A DNA stretch of 40,559 nucleotides from NCBI GenBank assembly GCA_963922865.1, contig CAWUJK010000008.1:1-40559 (forward strand), in the 5' to 3' direction. The stretch is from CAWUJK01 sp963922865. Lineage in GTDB: Bacteria > Patescibacteriota > Gracilibacteria > BD1-5 > UBA6164. Of the stretch, positions 9,287-20,277 are shown piece after piece. The first letter of the stretch is position 1, and every line of letters begins with the position of its first letter. Position numbers and translations under genes: made by a program. The notes beneath the pieces were generated by a model. That model did not search any database. It had not been told where the DNA came from and saw nothing but the letters and a program-made list of their open reading frames with translations.

Positions 9287-10159
9287 TTATTTGGCTATTT
9301 CTCAATCACTAAACAATACATATTTGGTGTTGGGCTGTATATCATTTGATATTTTTTTCTCTAATTTAAGTCTTGCAAAACTATCAATAGCATTTCATAC
9401 AGTATCAATTTCAATAAAATTATTAGCAACTTTTTTATATATTCCTCAATTTTCTACATGATAAGAAAAAGCTATATTATCTCATCTTATAGTAGAAAAA
9501 GAAATTCTATAATTATATGAACTAATATTAAATCATTGTATCTTAATTTTATTATTAAATCAATTTTCTCAAGATAAATAATAAATTTGTAATCAATCTA
9601 CTACTTTTCAATTAAGTGTAGAGTCCATACTATTAATAACTGTTTTACTTATATAACTACAGTTATCATCAATATTATTATAAAAGGTACAAGGAACATA
9701 TTTATTACCATTCTTCTCTATTTTTACTACTTCAACTAAGATATCTGAACTTGTTGTTTTATTAAAATTTAGTACAAAACTATCAAAAAAATCTTCATTT
9801 GATAGTGATTCAAAAACAATATCTCATCAAATTATTGATCCTAGATCTATTTCAGCTGTGGTAGTAGATTTAAGTTCTAAATCAAAATAACCAGAGTTAG
9901 CTCACTCATTAATAAAACCATATTCCATATTTTTTTTAACTCACAATCAAGAAACTTGATTAAATTTCATGAGACTGTCTACATCTTCAGATTTAATAGC
10001 AAGTAATTCTTTTTCAACTGAAGCCTCAGCTGTATATCATGCTCCAACATAACTAACCTGTTTATCTATATCAAGATAGGTTTCCTGAGTCAAAGACATT
10101 TGAGTAAAAAATGCGGTAAATAATGCTCCCATAATAGAAGCTCAAACTACTGATCTCAT
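9287..10159 (-). CDS. PilX-like minor pilus protein, 290 aa
   Basis: The N-terminus (MRSVVGASIMGALFTAFFTQ) is one hydrophobic segment, followed by the QVSYVGAGYTAEASVEKEL pattern. This resembles the tripped helix and AexxvE region of PilX/PilV-type assembly proteins. The rest is a beta-rich extracellular domain with a Cys pair (VPCTFY...DNCSYI). A classical G-F-T-L-x-E prepilin site is missing. It lies between the prepilin genes and the PilT-like gene, and so probably acts as a minor pilin or tip component. Confidence 0.55.
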
Positions 10160-10163
10160 AATA

Positions 10164-10865
10164 TTAATCTAATAAAACATAAAATCATTTATCTCTATAT
10201 ATTTTATAGGTAAATTTCTTTTCATTATCATTTCCATAGAATAGTAATTCAACTATATTGTAAGAATTATTTTCTATAGGCTTTATTCATTCATTTATAG
10301 TATTTCCAGAATCTTCTGATAGCAAAACTACTCATTCCTCTATAAAAAAATTATTATCTATATAGAAAGAAACTTTTCATGTAGGATTTTTAAATCATAC
10401 TGCAAAAGAGCTTAAATCTACACCTAAATCAGATTCATTTACTTTAGCCTTTATTTCTTTCAAATAAATGGAAGGAGAATTATATTCATGTTTATTTTTA
10501 TTGATAACTCTAGTATAATCATTTGATCATGATTTTCTATTCTGAGTTTCAATAGTATAATAATATCATGACAAATTATCATTATCAATAGATCTTCTAA
10601 AAAGAACTAAAAAATCTTCTGGCAATAAAGTTTTTTCATCTTTAATTCATTCAGATATACTTTTACCTCAATATCAAGAAGTAGAATTTCTCCAGGAACC
10701 ATTAAGGTTGTTTCATATATGTTCATATGTAATCCTTTTTGATGAATCTCATTCAAGATATTTGTTTATTCAAAAAGTTATAATAATAACTAAAACAATA
10801 GCTAAGATTGAAACTACAAGTATAACTTCAATGAATGTAAAACCTTTTGGGCTAGAAATCTTCAT
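10164..10865 (-). CDS. Type IV prepilin / pseudopilin, 233 aa
   Basis: Near the start it carries a prepilin peptidase site, PKGFTFIEVILVV (cleavage after G8, Glu at +5), then a ~20-residue hydrophobic helix and a polar extracellular domain. The length suits a minor pilin. The -1 glycine here is an ordinary GGT. It is 4 bp from the PilX-like gene. A prepilin peptidase must cut it, yet none is encoded in the window. Confidence 0.85.
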
Positions 10866-10875
10866 AATATATTAA

Positions 10876-11427
10876 TTATTTATTGATAGAAGTTATGTCA
10901 GTTAATTTTGTATTAGCTGATGTAACACATATATATCTACTTCACTCTTGAGCATCATTTCAATCTAATCATTTATGTTCTAATTCATTATCTTGTTTTC
11001 AAGCTAAAGCACATAATTTAAATTTGTTTCATTTATTAGCTGTACCATAATAGTAAGCATATTCTTGATCAAAATCATTATATTCTCATTCATTAGGATC
11101 AAAAGCAACTGTTTCATAAGTTTGGCTATCTTCAACCAGTACTTTTTGGGCTACCAAACAAGAAACTAAAGAATCATAACCATTAACAGAACATCATGAA
11201 CTAGGATATTTTCTACCAGTAGAATTTGAATTTGGATAAACTCAATATTTTTGCTTAAAGCTTTCTAAATATATACTAACATCACTTAAACTTTTCATTC
11301 TTTTCGTATCTTTAGCTCATTCTGTATTCATATTTGTAACTCAAATAGTAACTAATATAGCTAATATAGTTATAACAACTAACAACTCTACAAGAGTAAA
11401 AGCTTTTTTTGTATTTTTTACCAACAT
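10876..11427 (-). CDS. Type IV prepilin, 183 aa (candidate major pilin)
   Basis: The N-terminus KKAFTLVELLVVITILAIL is a classical class III signal with Ala at -1 and Glu at +5, followed by the hydrophobic helix. The globular part has GVYPNSNSTGRKYPSSGC and several cysteines (C99-, C110-, C149- and C175-like positions). This is similar to the type II major pseudopilin/pilin fold with the Tyr-Pro turn after the first helix. Of the prepilins here it is closest to PulG/PilA in length, so I infer it is the main subunit. Confidence 0.85.
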
Positions 11428-11463
11428 AATAATAAAATTAAAAAAATAAAATTAATATAAATA

Positions 11464-12813
11464 TTAAATAGAATTAATTGTAGTTACCATAAAAATAGAC
11501 AACAAGCCAGAAGTAAATATTCAAATCATAGTAAGTCAAACTATAGATATAAACTTACCTATTTTTTTAGGATATTTACTTACAGATTTTTCCCATAAAT
11601 CATCAGTATTCTTTATTATCATCGCAAAAGCTCTTCCAAATCTTCAAGTTACAGCTCATATATTAGAATTAGACTCTTTAGATAATTGTTTATAAAACAT
11701 TTCTGTAAAGAATTTATCTTCATCATATGAACTAAATATAGTATCATAATCATATGATCATAATTGCTTTCATATATATTCTAATTCTTGTTTCATAGGA
11801 ATAAATGGCACTAATGGAATTATCCCCTCAAATATTTTTTTCCAGGACATTCATGACTCATGGTATATAGCTATAATACTAACTACCTTTTTAGTATATA
11901 CTAAAGCAATTATATCTCAAACTATATACATATTCAAAATATATTTATGAATTGTCTCTTTAAATGATTTATTTGTTCTATAAAAAAATATTATAAGTGA
12001 AATAGCTATTATAATTAAAAGTAATATATATAAACCATAATTTCAAAGCGTATTTGCAGTCCATATAGTAATTTCTCATACTCAAAAATAAAAATCATTA
12101 GAAATATCTCTAACATTATTAGAAAATCATTCTAACATGAAAGGTACTATAAATACTAATATTGCCATGATAAATCAAAACATTCCTAAAAACCAAAATA
12201 ATGGTTTAGAAATTTCTGTTTTCAATTCGTTAGTGAGTTTATTAATAGATCTTGTTAATTCAACGTATCATTCTATTTTTTTACCTCTTTCTCTAAATTC
12301 TACAGGATTTGAGATTATTTTTACAAAATTTACTTCAGCTCATGATTCTTTAGTTTGTTTCATTAATGTTAGAAAGCTTTCAGAAAACATTTCTTCATTT
12401 CTAACAAAAACATCATATATATGAGATATTCAAGGCTTATCATAAGTTTCTATCATTTGATCTATTTGAGTTCTAACTCATTTAGATGACTTTCAAAAAT
12501 AATATTTAGATATTTCTAAAGCTTCTTTTTCTCTAGTTCAATCATTATGAGCTGTAGCAAATGCATCAAGCATATCTACCTCATATTCAGGATTATATCA
12601 ATACGAAGTAGAGAAATTTTTATCAAACCAATCTTTTATCTTATCAAGAAAAGTTTGTTCTATTTCTACTTCATTAATATTTCCATTAATTTCATATCCT
12701 TTTGAATGAACTATTTCTTTTAATATAACTTCCGATTTCGCCTTGATAATTATTCATTCATGAATATCTGATTTATCATTAGGATTAAAAACTGTTACTC
12801 TATATGATTTCAT
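11464..12813 (-). CDS. pilC: PilC/GspF-like inner-membrane platform protein, 449 aa
   Basis: A 449-aa protein with three hydrophobic stretches: about 215-240 (PLFWFLGMFGFIMAILVFIV), about 270-292 (YGLYILLLIIIAISLIIFF) and the C-terminus (IGKFISIVGLTMIGIFTSG). These are arranged as in GspF/PilC, with two cytoplasmic helical domains. Length and position between ATPase and pilins agree. It couples the ATPase to pilin assembly. The sequence is diverged, but the topology and operon make the call fairly safe. Confidence 0.8.
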
Positions 12814-12822
12814 TTATATAAA

Positions 12823-13101
12823 TTAAAAATTATAATCTTTTTTATTAAGTTCTTCAAAAAGCTTTTCTTTTCAAATTTCTTCAGAATCAACAGATTGAAT
12901 ATTTAAGTATTCTTCTCTATCTTTTAATTCTGAAATAATTGACTCATTCAAATTAAGAAAACTAGCTTCTTTTCTTTCTTCTTTAAGCCTAGAGTCCTTA
13001 ATAGGATATGGAGAATATTCCATTTTATAAAAATAAAAACCAAATATTCACACTATTCATAATATAAAAAATGTTTTTATTAAATTAATCAATTTGTTCA
13101 T
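12823..13101 (-). CDS. Small bitopic membrane protein, PilP-position, 92 aa
   Basis: An N-terminal membrane segment (about 5-25, INLIKTFFILGIVGIFGFYF) precedes a charged helical tail. Its start overlaps the end of the PilO-like gene by 17 bp, and PilC follows 10 bp downstream. By position in a pilN-pilO-x-pilC order it could take the place of the alignment-complex protein PilP, but it lacks a lipobox and the PilP beta domain, so this is only positional. Confidence 0.55.
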
Positions 13102-13846
13102 CTTCATCATTATTTAAAGAATAAAATGCTTTTATAGAAAAATTATATTTTAACTCATCATCAGATTGATTTAAGCTAAAACTATCAAATATAAACTCAA
13201 CTGTACCTTCTGTTTTTTCTTTAAATCTAAGTATAACTTTTTCTGAAGATGTCGTAGAAATAATATATTTAGTATACCAAGCGTTTTCATAAAAATTTTC
13301 TATTCAAAAAGTATCAAGAAAAGTTCCAAGTTCTTCTACTTTCTTTTCATCACGTTTAATGTCTATTTTTTGAAGAGAATCAACTTCTAATCAAATTTCT
13401 TTTGCTATTTGATATAATTTATTAGTTTGCTCTATATCTAAATTGTCATTCATTTCTGGTAGGTTCAAATCAAGAATAGTTTCTTTACTTTCAAGAGAAG
13501 ACAGATCTAAATTAATTTTATCTAAAGAGGCAAGCTCATCTTCTTGTTTTTTAATATTATCATTAACAATAGATAAGTTCTTTTTTAAAGTTGGCAACTC
13601 TTCAACCTTCTTAAAAATATCTGTATTATATGAGTATATAATAAATATTACCAAAATACCCCATAAAAATGAAGATACTCCTACTCTTGAAAAAATGATA
13701 TTTTTAAAATCTTTTTTATTAAGGTTTATTTTTCAAAAATCAAAGCTACTTTTAGATGAAAAAGGATTTGTTTTTTGAGATTCTTTCTTTTTATTTATGA
13801 GATCTTTTTCATACTTCTCCAGATCATTTATATTTTCATTATTCAT
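13085..13846 (-). CDS. PilO-like alignment protein, 253 aa
   Basis: A short cytoplasmic lysine-rich tail, one membrane helix (about 58-75, FLWGILVIFIIYSY), a coiled coil (about 80-130, VEELPTLKKNLSIVNDN onward) and a C-terminal ferredoxin-like region of about 100 residues. This is the layout of PilO/GspM-type proteins. It sits between the PilN-like gene and PilC as expected. It would help form the inner-membrane alignment complex. Confidence 0.65.
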
Positions 13847-13885
13847 AAAGAATTTTATTAAAAAATAATATTATTATATATCCAA

Positions 13886-14593
13886 CTAATCTTCTAAAGC
13901 TCAAGATAAGATTTCTTCTTTATCCTCAAGTAAACTTCATGTTCATAATAGTTTATTATCAAAATCTAAATTTGTAACATCCATAACATTCTCTGAATCT
14001 CATATATCATATTTAATTCTTTTATATTTACTTATATCCTCATATTTTTTCTCTAAATATTTATCATCGATAAAACTAGTAATTGTTGTAGAATATCAAT
14101 TATATTGTCTTTTATCTCAAAGAAATGATATTTTTTCTTTAGATATAGTATTAAAATCAATTCAATAAAGTCATTCAAAGTCTTCTATTTGTTTCATAGT
14201 TTGTATTAATCTTTCCTCTGAAGGAGAAACTAATTGAATTGTAACAACTCCTGTTTCATTAGAATATCAAAATGAAGTAATAGTTGAGTTATTAGGAACT
14301 GATTTTTTTAAATCCAAAAGAAACTTAAACCATCTAACAACACTATCTTTATATGAAATAATATTTTCAACAACGGACAACCTATATCAGTACTTTTCCA
14401 ATCTTTTGTATATTTCTTTTGATTCTATTTTCTCATTATTCTCCAAAATTTCTTGAGATCACTTTTTTATTCATTCTTTTAATTTAGAATGTTCTGTATT
14501 AATACTAACAGAAAAATATATAATAAATATTGTTATTATTATAAGAGGCAAGAATTCAAATAGATTTATTTTTTTTCTTTTATAAACATTCAT
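13886..14593 (-). CDS. PilN-like alignment protein, 235 aa
   Basis: The start MNVYKRKKINLFEFLPLIII gives a short basic tail with the INLF-type motif that in PilN docks onto PilM, then one membrane helix. A coiled coil and a folded domain with VVRWFKFLLDLKKSVPNNST follow, reminiscent of the W..LL..L...VP.... region of PilN. It ends in TAG. No PilM actin-like gene is present in the window. Confidence 0.65.
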
Positions 14594-14609
14594 ATTTAGA
14601 TTTTAAAAA

Positions 14610-15200
14610 TTAATTTTTTAAAGATGAAGGAACATAGTTTCTTATAACCCATCTTCAATATAACCTTCCTTCTGACTTATTATACATATCATAATATTCA
14701 TCTTCAGTCGGTTCTTTTAAAGGACTTCTAGTTCTAGTCTTCCATTCTATGGATACCCATGGTTGTACATCAATTAAACTTCAAACAGGCTTAGGAGATA
14801 CATTTACTTCAAAGTTTTCTATAAATAAAGAAGTAGTATGTATAGGTGTTTCAATTCAGTTTCTATTAATATAAACTCTACTAATATCTTTATTTAAATC
14901 TTGCTTAACATATATACTAATGGTATTTTTTTCAAGCTTATCAATATATAATACTAACTTATCTAAATTTCCAGATAGATCTATATTACTATAATCAATC
15001 CCATAAGAATTTTTTATTAATCCTGATACCATATTATTAATTATAGCCGTGTTAGATAATCTATCAGAATTTATTTTAAGTAAATAATTTTTTTGAGAAA
15101 ATTCAATTAAAAATCAATAAACTATGGGAGTTACTATCATTAACATAGAAAGTGTTACCAATAATTCCAAAAATGTAAATGCTCTGTTATTACTATTCAT
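14610..15200 (-). CDS. Type IV prepilin, 196 aa
   Basis: The class III signal is NRAFTFLELLVTLSMLMIV, with Ala at -1 and Glu at +5. A polar domain follows, containing ESPKP-like and SIEWKTRTRSPLKEPTED segments. It ends GRWVIRNYVPSSLKN. It overlaps the stop of the preceding prepilin gene by one base (TAATG type), so translation is probably coupled. Likely a minor pilin (PilW/GspJ position). Confidence 0.8.
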
Positions 15201-15667
15201 TATTTTCAATATAAATTAGCTAATGTAGTTTCAAAAGAAACTTTTGTACTTTCTCAATAATCAACTGTAACAGTCACTTTTTTTTCATTAATATTATCTC
15301 AATTATTAATCTCTATTTCTCTTATATAATCAACAACATATGGTTCATTTACCTCTATAGTTTCCTTTTCTTTTGAAGTTATCACATAACCTGAAGAATC
15401 AAAAAATATAACATATTTTCATGATAAAGGCCTAATAGTTGAACTCCAAGAGTTTATTTTATTTTTATTAATTTCTGTAGCAAAATATCATTTAACCATC
15501 TCCATTCACTCAACTGCATAATTCATGGCCTGTAGTTTTTTATTATTAACATAATCTTGATTATAAATAGTATTATAAACAGAAAGTAAGCTTAATATAC
15601 CTATAGAAAAAGCTGTTATAAATAATATTAATAGCAAAAGAGTAAATCATTTTTTGTTGTTTTTCAT
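15200..15667 (-). CDS. Prepilin-like protein lacking Glu5, 155 aa
   Basis: The start MKNNKKGFTLLLLILFITAF has the K-G-F-T-L site for prepilin peptidase with its -1 Gly coded by TGA, but Leu replaces the usual Glu at +5. That residue aids methylation and filament packing; minor pilins such as GspK also lack it. The remainder is a small beta-rich domain. It is the first gene behind the conserved promoter box at 15693-15720, so it leads the pilus operon. Confidence 0.75.
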
Positions 15668-15692
15668 AAAGTGGTTTTATTTATTCACTATA

Positions 15693-15720
15693 AATATATA
15701 CTAATTTCCATTTTTTGCAA
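15693..15720 (-). promoter_or_regulatory. Conserved promoter box, copy 1 (pilus operon)
   Basis: On the minus strand TTGCAA (15720-15715), a 16-bp spacer ending GGAAATTAGTA, and TATATT (15698-15693). The spacer is nearly identical to four other copies in the window. It begins 26 bp before the first pilin start and lies just past the end of the PilB gene. Confidence 0.7.
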
Positions 15721-15742
15721 ATCATTTTAATATATAATAAAA

Positions 15743-17728
15743 TTAATCTTCTACAACTTCATCAATTTTTTCCAAAGTAGTTATTCATTGTAAAGCAAGT
15801 ATATATCAATACATTCTCATATCTATAAATCATTTGTTTATAAGGAATTTTTCTAAATCTATAAGTTTAGAATCTGGATCTTGTATAAATCTTTTTATAG
15901 ATTTATCAATATGTAATCATTCCACTATCATTATTCTTTCTGTAAGGTATCATTTTTTACAATAAAAATTATTTCAGTCTTTTTCATATTCATAATCACA
16001 TCCATTTTCATTAGGCATCTTAAGTTTTGGTTTACTAATTATATTTAATATCCATTCCCTAAGCTCTGGATTAGGGAAACCTTTAAACAAATCAAGTAAA
16101 TAATCTATTTTATCAGTTTTTTTATTTATTAATAAATATTTATCAAAGTTCTCCTCTAAATTTTCCATCATTAAGCTTGAATCTTCTTTAGAAAGAAATA
16201 ATAGATTATCTTGTATCTTAATTTCTAAAATATCTATATTTGACAATTCATCTGAAGATAAACTATTGAATAATTCTTTCATTTTAGTAGAACAATAAAT
16301 CCTGGACTTATTAAATGATTTTGATATTTTTTTTATATACTTTTCAGATTCTGAATGAACAGAAGAACATTTAGGACAAATTTTTTGCACTAACCTTTGA
16401 GCTGTAATATCTTTAACTCAATTCCCTATTGCATTGTTTGTAACTCATTCTTCTTTTAGTCTCAAAATGGTGTCTACAGCCGAATTAGTATGAAAAGTAG
16501 TTATAAGTTTATTACCGACTAATCCTGTTTTAACTCATTGTTGAGTTTCTTCAGAATCTCTCATTTCTCATACAAATATAACATCTAAAGCCTGTCTTAA
16601 TACTGCTTTTAAAAATCCTTTATTTGCATACCTATCTTTTTTATCATCTCTCTCCTCAGAATCTTCTTCTGTTTGATTTATTCAGTGTAACTGAGATTCA
16701 ATTGGTTTTTCTATCGCTCATATTCATAATTTATCTTTATCAAGAGCATTAAGAACTCAATAGATTGTTGTGGTTTTTCAAGAACCAGTAGGCCCTGTGA
16801 AAGCAATCATTCATGGTTTTTTATTTCTTATTACATTATAATAATATTCTTTCATAAATGGTAGTAACTCTATTTTATCAAAGTCTATATTATCTCACTC
16901 AGAAGTAAGCCTTATACAGTACCTAGGAAAAGGTGTTCAATAACATCTAGTTGGCAATGAACTTAAACGAAAATCCCTAGATCTATCTCTATAACTAAGA
17001 GAAAAACTTCAATCCTGAACTATATGTTTAGAATCCGCATTAATTCTTCATAAAGAACCTCAAATATATTTTCTTACAGTATCAAAAAAGGGATTTTCAT
17101 TTCATTTACTTTTATCAGTAATATATGCTAAATTAGTTATATCTTGAATTTCATGTTCTCATGAAATTTTAAATTTAATCATAGTATATATTTTCCCTTC
17201 TTTTTTTTGAGTTTCAATAATAAAATCTGAAGCTCAAGAATCAATAAACCTTTTCAGTTGAATTTCAGAATAGAAAAAATTATCTTTCTTAGGAACAAGA
17301 TTTCATGGAACTGATTTATATAAATTCTTTCATTTAGATATTAAATTTTTTATTTCTTCCTCTGTAAATATTTTATTCTTATTTAATGTGTTCTTAGGCT
17401 CACTAACCTCTTCTTTTTTTACTTCTGTTTTTTTATTAATAGGAATATTTTTAGTTTCTTCTTTTTTTTCAGAAAGTAGAACCTCTAAACTTAAAATAAG
17501 TTCTGAGTATTCTAGTTCAGTAAAAAAGTCCTTATCAAAACACATTTTTAAAACTTTTTCTAATTTATCCCCATATTGTTTTTGAAAAATCTCTAAAATT
17601 AATAATTCTTCATTTCAATTTTCTATTATAGATTCTATATCTTTAAGATGACTTTTATTTAGAATATTATTTTCTTTAAAAAATTCAAAAATAATTGAAA
17701 TTATTTTGTTTTTAATTTTTGTCCCCAT
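15743..17728 (-). CDS. pilB: PilB/GspE-type pilus assembly ATPase, 661 aa
   Basis: An assembly ATPase with Walker A GPTGSGKTTTIYG (Gly312 onward), EKPIES (Asp-box position, Lys for Asp), Walker B DVIFVGEMRD, TTFHTNSA (His box) and AQRLVQKICPKCS. The CPKC pair and a later YCKKG fit the zinc-binding module of PilB/GspE. The N-terminal ~180 residues are a charged helical region in place of the usual T2SSE_N. It drives pilin polymerisation. The pilin operon follows 23 bp after the box. The last conserved G of the P-loop is TGA. Confidence 0.9.
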
Positions 17729-17753
17729 TAATTAAGCTTATAAATTAAATTGA

Positions 17754-17773
17754 TAAAAACCCCTAAAAGGGCT
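17754..17773 (-). terminator. Weak terminator behind the coiled-coil gene
   Basis: A short GC-containing hairpin (CCCT/AGGG on the minus strand, 17761-17771) is followed by TTTTT. It lies 5 bp past the stop at 17778 and before PilB. With a 4-bp stem it may terminate only partly, letting some transcript reach PilB. Confidence 0.45.
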
Positions 17774-17777
17774 ATTA

Positions 17778-18461
17778 TTAGTTATTTAAGTAGGATCTTA
17801 AATTTTTTCTTTTCTCATCCCTATTTAAAATAGGAATACGGAAAAGATCTTGAACAGTCTCTGATTTATCAATATTTTCTAGTATTTCTTCCTCTTTTAA
17901 ATTGTTTTTTGATTTTTTTATTCAAGTTAAATTACTAGGTGTTGAAATCAATGGCTTTAAATCAGATTTTTTAATATCATTAGTTGTATTTTCTTCTAAA
18001 GAATTAATATTAACCTCTGGATCATTTTTTAATTTTAATTTTTTTGGGACCACAAGATCTTCTAAATCATTATTAGATTTAGTTGAATCTTCTAGTTCAT
18101 TTTCTAAAACTATATTTTCATCCATTAATTCATTTACAGAGCCTTCATTATTATTAGGTATTTTTTCAATGTATTCAGAAATCACTTTTTCTGAAGATAT
18201 AACTTCATTTTCAGAAGATAAATCAACTTCTGAGTTTGATGAAGATCAAACAAATATATTATCTAATTCAGCATGAGCATCAGCCATTAGTTTCTTTTTT
18301 TGTATATTTATTTCTTCTTTTTCTTTTTGCAATTCTAAAATAATATTATCTATTTCTAGCTCTCTAGAACTTAGATTATCTGCCTTCTTTTTATGAGTAA
18401 GCATATTATTTAAATTTTTAGTTTTTAAACCTTTTTTAATCCAATCTGTTATTGATAACAT
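17778..18461 (-). CDS. Acidic coiled-coil protein, 227 aa
   Basis: A coiled coil (about 30-70, LSSRELEIDNIILELQKEKEEI) is followed by a long acidic, low-complexity region rich in Ser, Glu, Asn and Asp. The C-terminus is basic (LNRDEKRKNLRSYLNN). No membrane span. It lies upstream of PilB in the same direction, so a scaffold or pilus-associated cytoplasmic role can be imagined, but I recognise no family. Composition resembles intrinsically disordered linker proteins. Confidence 0.6.
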
Positions 18462-18525
18462 AATAATAAAACTTATATAATTAAAATAAATGCTGTAAGA
18501 ATGTATCGGGATTTGTGTTTTCTTT

Positions 18526-19089
18526 TTAGTCTTCTTTAAGTTTTCTATAAATAAAATAAAAAAGTATAGATACTAAAACCAAGGCAAGTAATAAGTGCAA
18601 TCATTTTACATTGTCATTTCATACTTTTGGAACATCACTTAATGTTTCTACTACTTTTTCTTCACTTCCATCTCATCCCCTTCATATAACAAGTTCCATA
18701 TTAGGATGAACTTTAGCACTATCTGTATCATCTGAATAAACAGTTAATTTAACATTTTCTTCAATATCTTTAGAAGAAATAGTTGCAACATATGCTCACC
18801 TTAGTCCTATAAAAGAATTATCCATTTTTCAACATAATTCTCTTCATTCTGCAGATGAACATGAAACAAAATTTCATAAATCAACAGGATAACTAGGAGT
18901 AGCCTTAACAATAGGAGTAGCATCCTCTATAGGCAAAGAATTATCATCATACAAAAACACAGAAATGTAGTTAGTTTCATTAACTCACATATTAGGTGTT
19001 TTAAGTTGAACTGCCATTCAGTCAACACTTGCATTTGTATTTGCAAAAACAAAAACGAACAATAGAACTGCAAAAAGTACTTTTTTCAT
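18526..19089 (-). CDS. Secreted, C-terminally anchored surface protein, 187 aa
   Basis: A typical signal peptide (MKKVLFAVLLFVFVFANTNA) with an Ala-x-Ala-like end near residue 20. A beta-rich domain (about 25-150, including LKTPNMGVNETNYISVFL) and a C-terminal membrane helix with short basic tail (LHLLLALVLVSILFYFIYRK) follow. The stretch DVPKVGND just before this helix resembles a sortase-type signal, and a sortase gene lies at 23071, but a clear LPxTG is absent. Two cysteine-containing loops could form a disulfide. Confidence 0.65.
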
Positions 19090-19108
19090 AATTAAAATAA
19101 ATTAAAAT

Positions 19109-19195
19109 TTAAAATAAATAAGATATATAATAAAACCCATATAAGATAAACAAAATAACAATTATAATAGCAATGTTTAGAATATTATTAACCAT
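19109..19195 (-). CDS. Tiny membrane peptide coupled to ParB, 28 aa
   Basis: An ATG two bases after the ParB stop opens a 28-residue peptide made almost entirely of hydrophobic residues (MVNNILNIAIIIVILFILYG, then FYYISYLF). It would span a membrane once. The tight spacing suggests translational coupling to parB. Such short hydrophobic peptides include holin-like toxins and small regulators; nothing more specific can be said. Too short for certainty. Confidence 0.4.
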   Translation of the reverse strand: MVNNILNIAIIIVILFILYGFYYISYLF

Positions 19196-19197
19196 AA

Positions 19198-20250
19198 TTA
19201 TAATTTTTTATTATCTATAACTATTTTAACATTTTTTATGGATTCTGACAAAATCTCCATCTCTTCTTTGTTAAGTTTTGATATATCAAGACCAAGAAGT
19301 TCCTTACATATCTTTTTAGAATATGTCTTAATAGTTTTAACAGACTTATATTCTTCCCTCAACTTAATTTTTCATATTTCTTCAACTGCTTTGACTTGAA
19401 CTTCTTCTTTATCCAGTTTTCATGTATTATCATCTGAGATTATTTCTTCTTTTATATCAATGAAAGTTTCTAACTCTTTTGGAGTCTCAACTCTTCATGA
19501 CCTAACCACATCTAAAGCTTCTGCAAATTTTGCTTGATTTTTTATCTCAGATAACTTAAGGAGTAAATTATAACTAATTTCTTCATTCTCAAATTCTGTT
19601 AGTTTATCTAAAGAGAATCTTTGAAAAAGACCATTATACTTCATAGCTTTTGATTTTGTTAGTCATAGAGCTTCATAAACTGGTTTTTGAGATATTTTAT
19701 GAGGAGGTTTGTTGGGATCAATATTATCAAGTTGTTCTATGTATTTTTTTATACTATATGCTTCCTCATAAAATCAGAGTTTCTTTTTAGTGTTAGAAGT
19801 TATAAATCATATCTCCATAAGTCTAAGTTCAACATCTGGAGTTAAATCTTTGGCTTTTCCTCTAACTATAACCTCTATAGTATGATCTTCTCAATATAAC
19901 TCTGTATATGCCCTTAATGTTCTATGTCAGTCTGAAACTATAAACCTATCTCCCTTTTCAATATGATAAACATCAATGTTACCTATATCATCACGATTTT
20001 GTATAGATTTTCTCAAATTCTCCATATCTTCTTCATCATACTGTCGCCTAACATTTTTTTCAAAAGGTTCTATATCTTTTATTCTTAGTGATATAGAAGA
20101 AACTTTGCTATCTCTATCTACATTATCATCATTAAAATCATTAAAGGATATAGAAGAAATATCAGGGATATCTTTCTTAATATTTTTTCTTCAGGAAGAC
20201 TGTTTTCACTTACTTTTTGAATCCTGATCTAAATGCTCAAATTTAACCAT
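19198..20250 (-). CDS. parB: ParB-family partition protein, 350 aa
   Basis: The ParB/Srx (nuclease-like) domain is visible: SLRIKDIEPFEKNVRRQYDE (about 54-73), then FIVSDGHRTLRAY with the hallmark GHR at 108-110. A helix-turn-helix region follows (about 185-215, HKISQKPVYEALGLTKSKAM), then a long helical C-terminus. ParB binds centromere sites and, with ParA, partitions DNA before division. ParA is directly upstream in the same operon. Likely binding sites are the palindromes at 22633-24126. Confidence 0.9.
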
Positions 20251-20277
20251 AAATAAATTAATTAATAAATAATATTC

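Noticed and set aside
13455..13475. GGTTCAAATC-like T-loop suggesting a tRNA
   Set aside because: There is no acceptor stem, anticodon arm or CCA context, and it lies inside the PilO-like coding sequence.
17902..18276. 124-aa plus-strand ORF rich in Ser/Phe
   Set aside because: It is the antisense image of the acidic coiled-coil gene; the low-complexity Ser/Phe content is what reversing Glu/Asn-rich codons gives.
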